Of a stretch of DNA of 64,000 bases, positions 16,455 through 24,333 are shown one piece after another (the first letter of the stretch is position 1; each line of letters begins with the position of its first letter). Both the position numbers and the translations under genes were made by a program. The notes below the pieces were generated by a model that was not told the origin of the DNA, made no database searches, and saw nothing but the letters and a program-made list of their open reading frames with translations. The DNA lies in NCBI RefSeq assembly GCF_020400725.1, contig NZ_JAINVG010000007.1, positions 115,384 through 179,383 of the forward strand, written 5' to 3'. Source of the stretch: Streptomyces sp. NK15101 (GTDB taxonomy: Bacteria; Actinomycetota; Actinomycetes; Streptomycetales; Streptomycetaceae).

Positions 16455-17387
16455 TCATCCGTTCGTGTTCTCCTCGGCGTCGTCCTCGGCGAGCCAGTTC
16501 TCGATGAGGAACTTGCCGATGGAGTCGGCGCGGTAGACGTGCCCGGCGTCGATGTGGGCCCGCAGTTCCGCCGCCGTGAACCACCGCGCGTCCACCACCT
16601 CGGCACCGTCGACGCGGACGGTGTCCGAGGCGGCCTCGGCGCGGAACCCGACCATCAGGCCCGCCGGGAAGGGCCATGCCTGCGAGCCCTGGTAGACGAT
16701 GGACTTCACCTGGACGCCCGCCTCCTCGAAGGCCTCGCGCCGCACGGCGTCCTCCAGGCCCTCACCGATCTCGACGAAGCCGGCGAGGGTGCTGAAGGAC
16801 TGCGGACCCGACTGGGCGTGCCGCGCCAGCAGGCAGCGCCGGGGTCGGCCGGCCAGCTCGATCAGCATGATCACGGCGGGCTCGATGCGCGGGAAGAGGA
16901 GTTTTCCGCAGTCCCGGCAGACCCGCAGGTGACCGCCGTGCCGGGAGTCCGCAGGGCCGCCGCAGGCACCGCAGAACCGCTGGTTGCGGTTCCAGTGCAG
17001 CAGGCCGCGGGCGTAGGCGAGCAGGCCGGCCTCGGCCATGCCGATGCCGGCGACCAGCTGCCGCACGTCCTGGACGGCGTCGGCGCCCGCCAGGGCGCGG
17101 GCCCGGTCCTCCGTCAGCGCGGACAGGTCGGCCGCGAAGACCGCCTCGTCGCCGTCGAGTCCCAGGAACACCGGCTCGGCGGCCTCGTCCAGCAACGGGC
17201 CCGCGTCGGAGACCCTCCGTACCACCGGCGTGCCGCCCCGCGTGAGGCACTGGTCGCGCCACATCGGGAGCACCCGGGTGCCGGGGAGGGAAGCCTGCGC
17301 GGCGACCCAGGCGGCGTCGGAGCGGCGGTCGCCCGCCCGGTCCAGCTCAAGTCCGGTGTAGTGCACGGAGGGACTCCTGTCGTTCAT
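16455..17387 (-). CDS. NudC-type NADH pyrophosphatase / RNA decapping NUDIX hydrolase
   Basis: A 310-residue Mg-dependent hydrolase of NAD(H) or NAD-capped RNA. All family parts are visible: variable N-domain, zinc ribbon FCGACGGPAD...CRDCGKLLFPR near 140-165, NUDIX box GFVEIGEGLEDAVRREAFEEAGV near 213-235, and the NudC signature SQAWPFPAGLMVGF directly after it. NudC genes are usually stand-alone housekeeping genes; here the start overlaps the 117-residue gene by ATGA, so it is firmly embedded in the ATP-grasp operon. It may be a captured paralogue acting on a dinucleotide or nucleotidylated intermediate, or be carried along by chance. A second NudC elsewhere in the genome would favour the former. 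Confidence 0.9.
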   Translation of the reverse strand: MNDRSPSVHYTGLELDRAGDRRSDAAWVAAQASLPGTRVLPMWRDQCLTRGGTPVVRRVSDAGPLLDEAAEPVFLGLDGDEAVFAADLSALTEDRARALAGADAVQDVRQLVAGIGMAEAGLLAYARGLLHWNRNQRFCGACGGPADSRHGGHLRVCRDCGKLLFPRIEPAVIMLIELAGRPRRCLLARHAQSGPQSFSTLAGFVEIGEGLEDAVRREAFEEAGVQVKSIVYQGSQAWPFPAGLMVGFRAEAASDTVRVDGAEVVDARWFTAAELRAHIDAGHVYRADSIGKFLIENWLAEDDAEENTNG

Positions 17388-17737
17388 GAAGCGTCGGCTC
17401 GGCTCGTCCCCGGCCGTGCCGCCGCGCCGGCTTCACTCGGGGTGAGGGCGGCGCCCAGGGAGGCGAACTCGGCGGCCAGATCGGCCGGGCAGTCGGCCAG
17501 GAGATCGGCCACAGAGTCCCACACCACCCGGGCCGCCCTGACCAGCAAGTCGTCCCGCGGCGGCGTCAGGTAGTGCTGGAAGCCGAGCATCTCGAGCGGC
17601 GCCGCGACCGCGACCAGCACGTGGTCGGGCAGCTCGATCAGCCAGCCGTCGAACCGGTCCGCCTCCACGATGCGGCCGACGGTGGCGCGCAGCGACACCA
17701 TGTCGACGGCCTCCGCCTCGCGCGTGCGTCGCACCAC
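17384..17737 (-). CDS. Hypothetical protein of ATP-grasp cluster (117 aa)
   Basis: No family recognised. A small soluble protein with a helix-sheet beginning (VSLRATVGRIVEADRFDGWLIELPDHVLVAVAAP), then LGFQHYLTPPRDDLLVRAARVVWDSV and a low-complexity Ala-rich tail of about 25 residues. Start GTG at 17737 lies four bases after the stop of the last ATP-grasp ligase, and its stop overlaps the NudC start (ATGA); this tight packing argues that it is real and coexpressed. Residues 1-12 could be removed by an alternative ATG or GTG start further in. Could be a small accessory or binding protein. Confidence 0.65.
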   Translation of the reverse strand: MVRRTREAEAVDMVSLRATVGRIVEADRFDGWLIELPDHVLVAVAAPLEMLGFQHYLTPPRDDLLVRAARVVWDSVADLLADCPADLAAEFASLGAALTPSEAGAAARPGTSRADAS

Positions 17738-17741
17738 GGCG

Positions 17742-18998
17742 TCAGACCTCGTCCGTGTAGCGGATCGGGGTGTAGCCGGCCAGCTTCTCGAAGTCCCGGT
17801 AGAGGGTGTCGTAGTCCTTGTTGCGGACGAGGAAGGTGCCGCCGTTGTCGATGAGCGAGGCGCCCTGCTTGATCTCCTCGCCGACCTCGACCTTCCACTT
17901 CATGGTGAAGTCGCTCTCGACGTCGGGGTCCACGAGCTGGGCCACGACGCCGGGGCGCTTGGGGATCACCGCGTCGAAGCAGTAGGTCTGCTCCTGGTCC
18001 CACGGGTGGCTGGCCAGTCCCGCCTCGATCTCGAAGGCCAGGTTGAGCAGCGCGACCGCGTAGTTCTCCTGCATGGCGGCGAGTCCGGCCAGGCCCTTGA
18101 AGCGGGCGCCGACCTCCAGGAAGACCAGCTCGTCGTCCTTGGTGTGGAAGAGCTCCAGGTGGCTGCCGCCGTCCAGTCGGCCGAGGGCGTCCAGGACGGT
18201 CTCGGTGAAGGCCACCATGCGGTCGACGCGGGGGTCGGAGTCGATCAGGTTGATGTCGGCGTTGACCCGGCCCTTCTGCACCTCGGTGGAGTTGACCAGG
18301 TACTCGGTGACCCCGCGGAAGACGGTCCTGCCGTTCTGCGTCACCAGGTTGACGCTGTACATGGTGCCGTCGATGTGCTCCTCGTACTCGTAGGAGCGTC
18401 CGAGGTCCTTCGGCAGGGCGAAGAACTCCTCCGTGGTGAAGACCTTGTACACCCCGTCGGCGGAGGCCGCGTCGACCGGCTTGAGCACGAAGGGCATGCC
18501 GACCTCGGCGACGATCCGGTCCAGGTAGGCCGCCGGGTCCGCGGCGCGGGCGTCGGCGTCGAACCGGCCGAACCGGGGCACGCGCAGACCGGTGCCGGCC
18601 AGCCGCTCCTTCATCAGGCACTTGTCGCGGTAGGGCAGCAGCTCGTCGTAGGTCGGGCCGGGCAGGCCCAGTTCCTCGCGCAGCTCGCCGGTCAGCAGCA
18701 GGTTCCGCTCGTCGAAGCAGTGCAGGGTGAGTTCACCGGGACCGCACTCCGCGGCGAGTTCGCGCACGATGGCCCGTACGGACGCCGGGTCGGCGATCGA
18801 CGACTCGGTGTACGAGGGGTTGTCGAGGCCACAGGGCACCACGTGGATCCGGTGGAAGTACTCCCGCTCCTCCTGCGAGACGTTGGCACTGTCCTGCTCG
18901 GAGAAGATGCCGACGAACCGGACCTGGTCCGGCTCCACCAGCAGGTCGTGGCGGAACACCCCGAAGCCCCGGGTCGAAATCACGACGACCGTCTTCAT
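17742..18998 (-). CDS. ATP-grasp carboxylate-amine ligase (fourth in cluster)
   Basis: A 418-residue ATP-grasp protein predicted to join a carboxylate to an amine via an acyl phosphate. N-domain begins MKTVVVISTRGFGVFRHDLL; the ATP-clamp Lys is in GMPFVLKPVDAASADGV; the C-terminal metal site reads HLELFHTKDDELVFLEVGARFKG. The usual ExNxR is here E-V-G-A-R, so the Asn metal ligand is Gly, which may change metal use. Closest in layout to stand-alone L-amino acid ligases and carnosine-synthase-like enzymes rather than housekeeping PurD/DdlB. Its ATG overlaps the MFS stop by four bases, so the exporter and this ligase are translationally coupled. Confidence 0.85.
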   Translation of the reverse strand: MKTVVVISTRGFGVFRHDLLVEPDQVRFVGIFSEQDSANVSQEEREYFHRIHVVPCGLDNPSYTESSIADPASVRAIVRELAAECGPGELTLHCFDERNLLLTGELREELGLPGPTYDELLPYRDKCLMKERLAGTGLRVPRFGRFDADARAADPAAYLDRIVAEVGMPFVLKPVDAASADGVYKVFTTEEFFALPKDLGRSYEYEEHIDGTMYSVNLVTQNGRTVFRGVTEYLVNSTEVQKGRVNADINLIDSDPRVDRMVAFTETVLDALGRLDGGSHLELFHTKDDELVFLEVGARFKGLAGLAAMQENYAVALLNLAFEIEAGLASHPWDQEQTYCFDAVIPKRPGVVAQLVDPDVESDFTMKWKVEVGEEIKQGASLIDNGGTFLVRNKDYDTLYRDFEKLAGYTPIRYTDEV

Positions 18999-20353
18999 GC
19001 GCTTTCTCCTGTCATCGTCCTGGTCTCGTCGGACGGCCCGGTGGTTCCGGCCGTCTCGGACGTCTTGTTCTTCGTCCGCTTCTCCAGGGCGAGGAGCAGC
19101 GGGACGGCCAGCAGGCTCAGCGTGGCGAGGAAGACCATCGGCAGCACCTCCCCCCGGGCGAGGAGGAAGGTGAGCAGTCCCGGGGCGACGACTTCGCCGA
19201 CCGTCCAGGACAGCTGGTACGTGGCCAGGTAGCGGCCGCGTATGGTGCTGGGGGCCATCGACACGCTCAGGGTGTCGAGGGCGGGGAAGGCGATCACCTC
19301 GGCGAGGGTGAAGACGCCCATCGCGAGGAAGAGCCCCACGTAGGTCACCAGGTCCGACGTCACGTAGAGGACGGCGAAGAGGAGGAACGCGGCGGTGTTG
19401 AGCACCGCGGCCAGCATCACGGCGCGGGTCATCCGGGACGACTCGGCCTTGCGGGCGACCAGGGTCTGGGTGAGGGAGACCTGGATCGCGTTGACCACGA
19501 TCAGCGTGCCCGCGGTCCAGGCGGGCATCTCCAGCGCGTCGACGATGTAGATCGCCAGCAGCACCTTGATGAGCATCTGGGCGAACACCATGGTGGCGTT
19601 GACGCCGATGAGCAGTGTGTACGAGAGGTCCCGCAGGACCGTCCGGTAGCCGGCCGGGGGCTGCTCCGGCGGGGCGCTCCGCTCCTCCGGGGCCGCGTCG
19701 AGGATCACGTCGGCGGTCGCCGGGGAGGTCTCGCGAGCGGGCTCGGGGGGCGTGGGCCGCCAGGTGAAGAGCAGGACGGCCGCGAAGACGTAACTCACCG
19801 CGTTGCCGATGACGATGGCGTGGAGCGCGGTCCCCTCCCCCAGCGTGAAGGCGAAGGCGGCGAGCGCGCCGCCGATGCCCATCGCCGTGTTGCGCAGGGC
19901 GGTCATGAAGCCGAACCAGGTGGTGCGCCGGTCCTCGGGGGCGGCGAGCACCACCAGGCCGCTGCTGGACGTCCAGTACGTGGTGTGGCCCACCTGGACG
20001 AGGAAGGCCACGACCACGATCTGCCACACCGAGTGGGCCAGGAGGAAGCCGAGGTAGCCGAAGACCGAGACCAGGTTGCCCCAGGCCGCCGTGCGCCGGG
20101 CGGTGAACCGGTCGATCAGCGGGCCCACGACCATGGACGTCGGCAGGGCGAGGAGCCGTGCCAGGGTCATGGCGGCGCCGATCGCGGCCAGGGACACGGA
20201 GGTGGTCCGGGCGAAGTACACGACCGTGAACGCCAGGATCAGTCCGGTGCCGAGGCTGTCGATCAGACTCGCGGAGACGAACTTGCCGTGCCCCTTCAAC
20301 CGCGGGATGCCGAGTTTCCGGCCTATCGACTCGGGTTCGACGGTGGTTGCCAC
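18995..20353 (-). CDS. MFS transporter of ATP-grasp cluster
   Basis: A 452-residue major facilitator with 12 predicted helices, opening LIDSLGTGLILAFTVVYFAR, with the loop 2-3 motif GPLIDRFTARR and a long cytoplasmic loop between helices 6 and 7 (PPEPARETSPATADV...). It has the look of DHA1-like proton-driven exporters. In the operon between two ATP-grasp ligases, it is the only transporter, so it probably exports the pathway product and gives self-protection. GTG start at 20353 with AGGAA immediately in front; spacing is short, and a slightly later start cannot be excluded. Stop overlaps the next ligase start. Confidence 0.85.
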   Translation of the reverse strand: MATTVEPESIGRKLGIPRLKGHGKFVSASLIDSLGTGLILAFTVVYFARTTSVSLAAIGAAMTLARLLALPTSMVVGPLIDRFTARRTAAWGNLVSVFGYLGFLLAHSVWQIVVVAFLVQVGHTTYWTSSSGLVVLAAPEDRRTTWFGFMTALRNTAMGIGGALAAFAFTLGEGTALHAIVIGNAVSYVFAAVLLFTWRPTPPEPARETSPATADVILDAAPEERSAPPEQPPAGYRTVLRDLSYTLLIGVNATMVFAQMLIKVLLAIYIVDALEMPAWTAGTLIVVNAIQVSLTQTLVARKAESSRMTRAVMLAAVLNTAAFLLFAVLYVTSDLVTYVGLFLAMGVFTLAEVIAFPALDTLSVSMAPSTIRGRYLATYQLSWTVGEVVAPGLLTFLLARGEVLPMVFLATLSLLAVPLLLALEKRTKNKTSETAGTTGPSDETRTMTGESA

Positions 20354-20397
20354 TTCCTGGCTCTCTCTCGCTCCGGTTCGTGCCTGGGGTTGACGGC

Positions 20398-21624
20398 TCA
20401 GCCCTGTTCGGGCCGGGTGACCACGCGGATCCGGTCGAGGAGTCCGTCGATCCGCTCGATGGCGGCCGCGGTGTCCTCGGCGGTGACCAGGACCTGGACG
20501 TGCCGGCCGTAGTTGTCGTGCATCGGGCTGATCACGTCGCCGGGCTCGACGTACACGTCGACGCCGAAGACGCCGGGCAGCTCACGGACCTCGTCGACGC
20601 CCTCGACGGACTCGACGACGCCGGGCCGGCCGTTGACCCACTTCGTCGCGGCGCCGAGGACCGCCCGCGGCCGCTCGTGCAGCTCGGGGACCAGGCGGAA
20701 CGGCCAGCCGGCCGCGTACTGCTCCAGGTCGACGCCGTGGGTGACGGCCATGAAGTCGAGCAGTCGGTCGCCGGCCACCCGGTCGTGGCCCTCGATGATC
20801 CGCGGGCCCTTGGAGGACAGCTTGATCTCGGTGTGGCCGACGCCGTCCTTGAGGCCGATGGCCGTCAGGAAGCCGACGACGTGGTCCACGATGGTCCGCT
20901 CGTCCTCCGGGTCGAGGATCGCCGGCAGCGCGTGGCCCATCTCGACGACGCCGTCGTGGAACTTGCCGGTGACGGAGACGACGATGTGACGGCCGGCGAA
21001 GGAGAAGGACTCGACGCTGTACTCGACGCCGTCGATGTACTCCTCGGCGATGAAGGAGGTCACGGGGTAGAAGGTGGCCATCGGCAGGTCGTCGCGGTCG
21101 CGGAGTCCGGCCACCTCCGCCCAGGCGGCGTCGACCTCGTCCGGGCCCTCGATGACGGCGATGCCGCGGCTCGCGGTGCCGTCGAGCGGCTTGACGATCA
21201 CCGGGTAGCCGTGGCGGCTGCCGAACTCCCGGACGTCCGCACCGCTCTTGACCTCGGCGCAGCCCACCGACTCGAAGCCGGTGCGGTGGAGCCACTCGCG
21301 CATCCTGAGCTTGTCGTGCAGGCGGTTCGCCACCTCGTAGGAGGTGCCGGTCAGGCCGAGGCGGTCGTTGAGCCGGCCGGCCAGTTCGGTGGCCTGCTCC
21401 ACCAGGGTCATGACGGCCGTGAAGCCGTACGCCTCGTGGGCGGCGCGGACGATCGGCCAGGTCACGTCCCAGTCGAGGTAGTCCACCAGGAGCAGCGCGT
21501 CGGCCGCCTCGGCCTGGCCGGGCAGCAGCCGCTCCTTGTGCTGGAGGAGGACGACCCGCAGGCCGAGGGCCTTCGCCTTCTCGATGGCCTGCAGCCGCCC
21601 GCCGATGATCAGAATGGTGTTCAT
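20398..21624 (-). CDS. ATP-grasp carboxylate-amine ligase (third in cluster)
   Basis: A 408-residue ATP-grasp enzyme with the layout of L-amino acid alpha-ligases (BacD/RizB-like). N-domain MNTILIIGGRLQAIEKAKALG; ATP-binding YPVIVKPLDGTASRGIAVIEG near 140-160 with the clamp Lys; recognition stretch FIAEEYIDGVEYSVESFSF; and metal site VGHTEIKLSSKGPRIIEGHDR. The common E-x-N-x-R is E-G-H-D-R, with His in place of the metal-binding Asn. The C-terminus (GVDVYVEPGDVISPMHDNYGRHVQVLV) is the standard lid-proximal domain of this branch. ATG 21624 has GGAGGAACC upstream. Expected to make a peptide or pseudopeptide bond in the pathway. Confidence 0.87.
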   Translation of the reverse strand: MNTILIIGGRLQAIEKAKALGLRVVLLQHKERLLPGQAEAADALLLVDYLDWDVTWPIVRAAHEAYGFTAVMTLVEQATELAGRLNDRLGLTGTSYEVANRLHDKLRMREWLHRTGFESVGCAEVKSGADVREFGSRHGYPVIVKPLDGTASRGIAVIEGPDEVDAAWAEVAGLRDRDDLPMATFYPVTSFIAEEYIDGVEYSVESFSFAGRHIVVSVTGKFHDGVVEMGHALPAILDPEDERTIVDHVVGFLTAIGLKDGVGHTEIKLSSKGPRIIEGHDRVAGDRLLDFMAVTHGVDLEQYAAGWPFRLVPELHERPRAVLGAATKWVNGRPGVVESVEGVDEVRELPGVFGVDVYVEPGDVISPMHDNYGRHVQVLVTAEDTAAAIERIDGLLDRIRVVTRPEQG

Positions 21625-21641
21625 GCTGGTTCCTCCGGTGG

Positions 21642-22976
21642 TCATGCGGTGGCGGGGGTCGACGGGACGGGGACGGACCCCGCGGTGGCCCGCCGGTCGT
21701 CCTGGACCTCGTCGTAGAGGGCCTCGACGATGACGTCGAGTCCGGCCGTCAGGCTCTCGTCGGACAGGGTCAGCGGCGGGAGGATCTTGATGACCTCGCT
21801 GTCGCGGCCGCAGGTCTCCACGATCAGCCCGCGCTCGAAGCAGCGGCGGGACACCTTGGCGCCGGAGATGCCGGCGGCGCTCACGTCGATGCCCCGGATC
21901 AGCCCCAGGCCCCGGACGGAGGCGGCGAAGCGGGCGGTCACGTGCTCCGCCAGGTAGGCCTCGACCAGGTCGCCCTTGCGGCGCACCTCGGCGCCGAACG
22001 CCTCGCCCGCGCCGTCCGCCCAGTGGGTGCGAACGGCCTCGGCGGCGGCGACGAACGCGAGCTGGTTGCCCCGGAAGGTGCCGTTGTGCTGGCCCGGCTT
22101 CCACACGTCGTATTCGGGCTTGACCAGCAGCAGCGCCATGGGCAGTCCGTATCCGCTGATCGACTTGGAGAGGGTGATCAGGTCCGGACGGATGCCCGCG
22201 CGCTCGAAGGAGAAGAAGGCGCCGGTGCGGCCGCAGCCGACCTGGATGTCGTCGACGATCAGCAGCACGCCGTGGGTGTCGCACCAGGTCCGCAGGCCGA
22301 CGAGGAACTCGGTGGGCGCCACGTACACCCCGCCCTCGCACTGCACCGTCTCGATGATGACCGCGGCCGGCTTCTCGACGCCCGAGCTGCTGTCGGACAC
22401 GAGCCGGTCGAGCAGGTCGAGCGAGTCGAACGGGCCCATCGGGGAGTCGGGGAAGGGGATGTGGGTGGTCTTCGGCAGGGTGGCGTGCAGGCCGGCCTTG
22501 TAGAAGTCCGAGCCGACCGCGGCCAGCGCACCGGTGCTCATGCCGTGGAAGCCGCCGCCGAACGCGACGACGTTGGTGCGCCCGGTGACGAGCCGGGCCA
22601 CCTTGAGGGCCGCCTCCACCGCGTTGGTCCCGGACGGGCTGCAGAACTGCACCCGGTGGTCGAGGCCGCGCGGCGCGAGGATGTGCTCCTGGAAGGTCTC
22701 CAGGAAGTCCTGCTTGGCCGGGGTCGCCAGGTCCAGACCGTGGGTGAGACCGTCGCGCTCGATGTAGTCGATCAGCGCGCGCTTGGCGAACTCGGGGTTG
22801 TGGCCGTAGTTCAGCGCGCCGGCCCCGGCCAGGAAGTCGAGGTACCGGGTGCCGTCCGCGCCGGTCACGAACTCGCGCCGGGCGGTCGTGAAGGTGGCGG
22901 GGAAGGACCGGGAGTACGAGCGGACCGCCGACTCCCGGCTGTCGAACACGGCGGCGGGGCCGTTGTCCTGCGTCAT
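21642..22976 (-). CDS. EctB-like diaminobutyrate-2-oxoglutarate aminotransferase
   Basis: A 444-residue class III PLP aminotransferase. It tracks EctB closely: YSRSFPATF, FLAGAGALNYGHN, DGLTHGLDL, PSGTNAVEAALKVAR, FGGGFHGMSTGALA, IVDDIQVGCGRTG, PLP Lys271 in LSKSISGYGLP, and GQHNGTFRGNQLAF. EctB makes L-2,4-diaminobutyrate from aspartate semialdehyde and glutamate. No ectA or ectC is nearby, so the purpose is not ectoine; more likely it supplies diaminobutyrate (or a related omega-amino acid) as a building block for the ATP-grasp ligases. The ATG has GAAGAGG upstream. Operon spacing: 23 bases to the upstream gene, 17 to the downstream one. Confidence 0.92.
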   Translation of the reverse strand: MTQDNGPAAVFDSRESAVRSYSRSFPATFTTARREFVTGADGTRYLDFLAGAGALNYGHNPEFAKRALIDYIERDGLTHGLDLATPAKQDFLETFQEHILAPRGLDHRVQFCSPSGTNAVEAALKVARLVTGRTNVVAFGGGFHGMSTGALAAVGSDFYKAGLHATLPKTTHIPFPDSPMGPFDSLDLLDRLVSDSSSGVEKPAAVIIETVQCEGGVYVAPTEFLVGLRTWCDTHGVLLIVDDIQVGCGRTGAFFSFERAGIRPDLITLSKSISGYGLPMALLLVKPEYDVWKPGQHNGTFRGNQLAFVAAAEAVRTHWADGAGEAFGAEVRRKGDLVEAYLAEHVTARFAASVRGLGLIRGIDVSAAGISGAKVSRRCFERGLIVETCGRDSEVIKILPPLTLSDESLTAGLDVIVEALYDEVQDDRRATAGSVPVPSTPATA

Positions 22977-22999
22977 GACTGCCTCTTCGTGCGTTCGGG

Positions 23000-24325
23000 T
23001 CACCGCGGGCCTCCGGTCGGCGACGAGGCCGGGAGGTCCCGGCCGATGTGGCGGGAGTGGGCGACGGCGTTGCCCGGGTGGTCGCCCAGGGGCTCGCCGT
23101 TGACGACGACCTCGCGGCGCGCCTGGAGGCCGCGCCGGTGCGCCTCGGACGCCGTGTCGCCGGTGACGATGAACATGCCGACGGCGTCGAGCTGGTCGGC
23201 GCGGCCGCTGAGCTTCTCGCCGCCGGTCTTGGTGGCGCGGGCCGCCAGGGTGTCGGCGGGGAACTCGATCGACCGGAACTCGGTGGTCCCGGGGCGCGGC
23301 ATCACGAGCATCTCGACGGCGAACCGGTGCGGGCGCCCGGTGAAGGAGAGGTCGGGCCGGATGCCGCAGCCGATGTCGACGAGCACGTCGCCGAAGTCGA
23401 TCCCGTAGGCCGCCCCGGTGGAGACCGGGGCGGCGAATCCCGCGCCACGGGCGTTGAAGTCGATCAGCTCGGCGGTCCCGTCCTCCGTCACCATGAACTC
23501 CAGGTGCGTGGGGCCGTGGTGGAAGCCGAGCGCCTCGTGCACGGCGCGCGAGGTCTCGACGATCCGGTCCTGGTGGGGGTGGTGGTACGGCAGCTGCATG
23601 CCCTGTTCGACGACCGGGTCGGAGGCGAGCACGTAGCGGCCGGTGAGGTTGACGAAGCCGACCTCGCCGCGGTGCACCATCGACTCGACGGAGAGGAGCT
23701 CGCCCTCCGCCCGCTCCTCCAGGACGAAGGCGCCGTGGGCCCGGATGTAGTCCCGCATCAGCGGGTTGACGACCTCGGTCCGCTCCACCGTCTCCATCGC
23801 CGCGCGCAGTTCCTCGGGCGTGGACACCTCGAAGCACAGGGCACTGCCGGTGCCGTTGGCCGGCTTGAGGATGGCCGGCCGGTCGAAGTTCCAGGTCTCC
23901 CAGGCGAGCGCCTCGTCGAGCGGGGCGGTCCGCAGGGCGGTGAGGCCGGCCTCCTGGAGCCGGGCGCGGACGTGCGCCTTGTCGAGGATGCCGCGCAGGG
24001 TCGCGGGGTCGGTCGTCGGCAGTCCGGCGAGCTCGCGGAGGGTCGCCTGGTGGGGCAGCGCTCCCTCGAACATGCTGTGGGTGCCGACGATCTCGTAGCG
24101 GTTGGTGAGGTACTTCAGGAGCGGCTCGACGGTGGCGGGGTCCGTCCAGGAGGCGACCTGGACGTGCTCGTCGACCAGCCCCTCGGGCACGGTGAACGGG
24201 CCCTCGGAGCACAGCGGGTTGCGGTTGAGGGCGACGATCTCGAAACCGCGGGCCTTGGCGGCCTGCGCCGTGACGAGCATCGCGTTCATCATCTCGAAGA
24301 GGACAAAGGCTCTCCTGCGGGGCAT
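23000..24325 (-). CDS. ATP-grasp carboxylate-amine ligase (second in cluster)
   Basis: A 441-residue ATP-grasp ligase of the carbamoyl-phosphate-synthase-like / carnosine synthase-like branch. Start MPRRRAFVLFEMMNAMLVTAQAAKARGFEIVALN; ATP-binding FDRPAILKPANGTGSALCF; loop FVLEERAEGELLSVESMVHRGEV; metal site GPTHLEFMVTEDGTAELIDFNARGAGFAA, where D-F-N-A-R replaces E-x-N-x-R; then the conserved FAVEMLVMPRPGTTEF extension. ATG 24325 is 8 bases beyond the stop of the first ligase; a GTG overlapping that stop (GTGA at 24337) is an alternative coupled start. Probable peptide-bond former. Substrates not predictable. Confidence 0.86.
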   Translation of the reverse strand: MPRRRAFVLFEMMNAMLVTAQAAKARGFEIVALNRNPLCSEGPFTVPEGLVDEHVQVASWTDPATVEPLLKYLTNRYEIVGTHSMFEGALPHQATLRELAGLPTTDPATLRGILDKAHVRARLQEAGLTALRTAPLDEALAWETWNFDRPAILKPANGTGSALCFEVSTPEELRAAMETVERTEVVNPLMRDYIRAHGAFVLEERAEGELLSVESMVHRGEVGFVNLTGRYVLASDPVVEQGMQLPYHHPHQDRIVETSRAVHEALGFHHGPTHLEFMVTEDGTAELIDFNARGAGFAAPVSTGAAYGIDFGDVLVDIGCGIRPDLSFTGRPHRFAVEMLVMPRPGTTEFRSIEFPADTLAARATKTGGEKLSGRADQLDAVGMFIVTGDTASEAHRRGLQARREVVVNGEPLGDHPGNAVAHSRHIGRDLPASSPTGGPR

Positions 24326-24333
24326 CGGGGTAC

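Noticed and set aside
21642..22976. Ectoine biosynthesis cluster
   Set aside because: Only the ectB-like gene is present; no ectA, ectC or ectD within the window.
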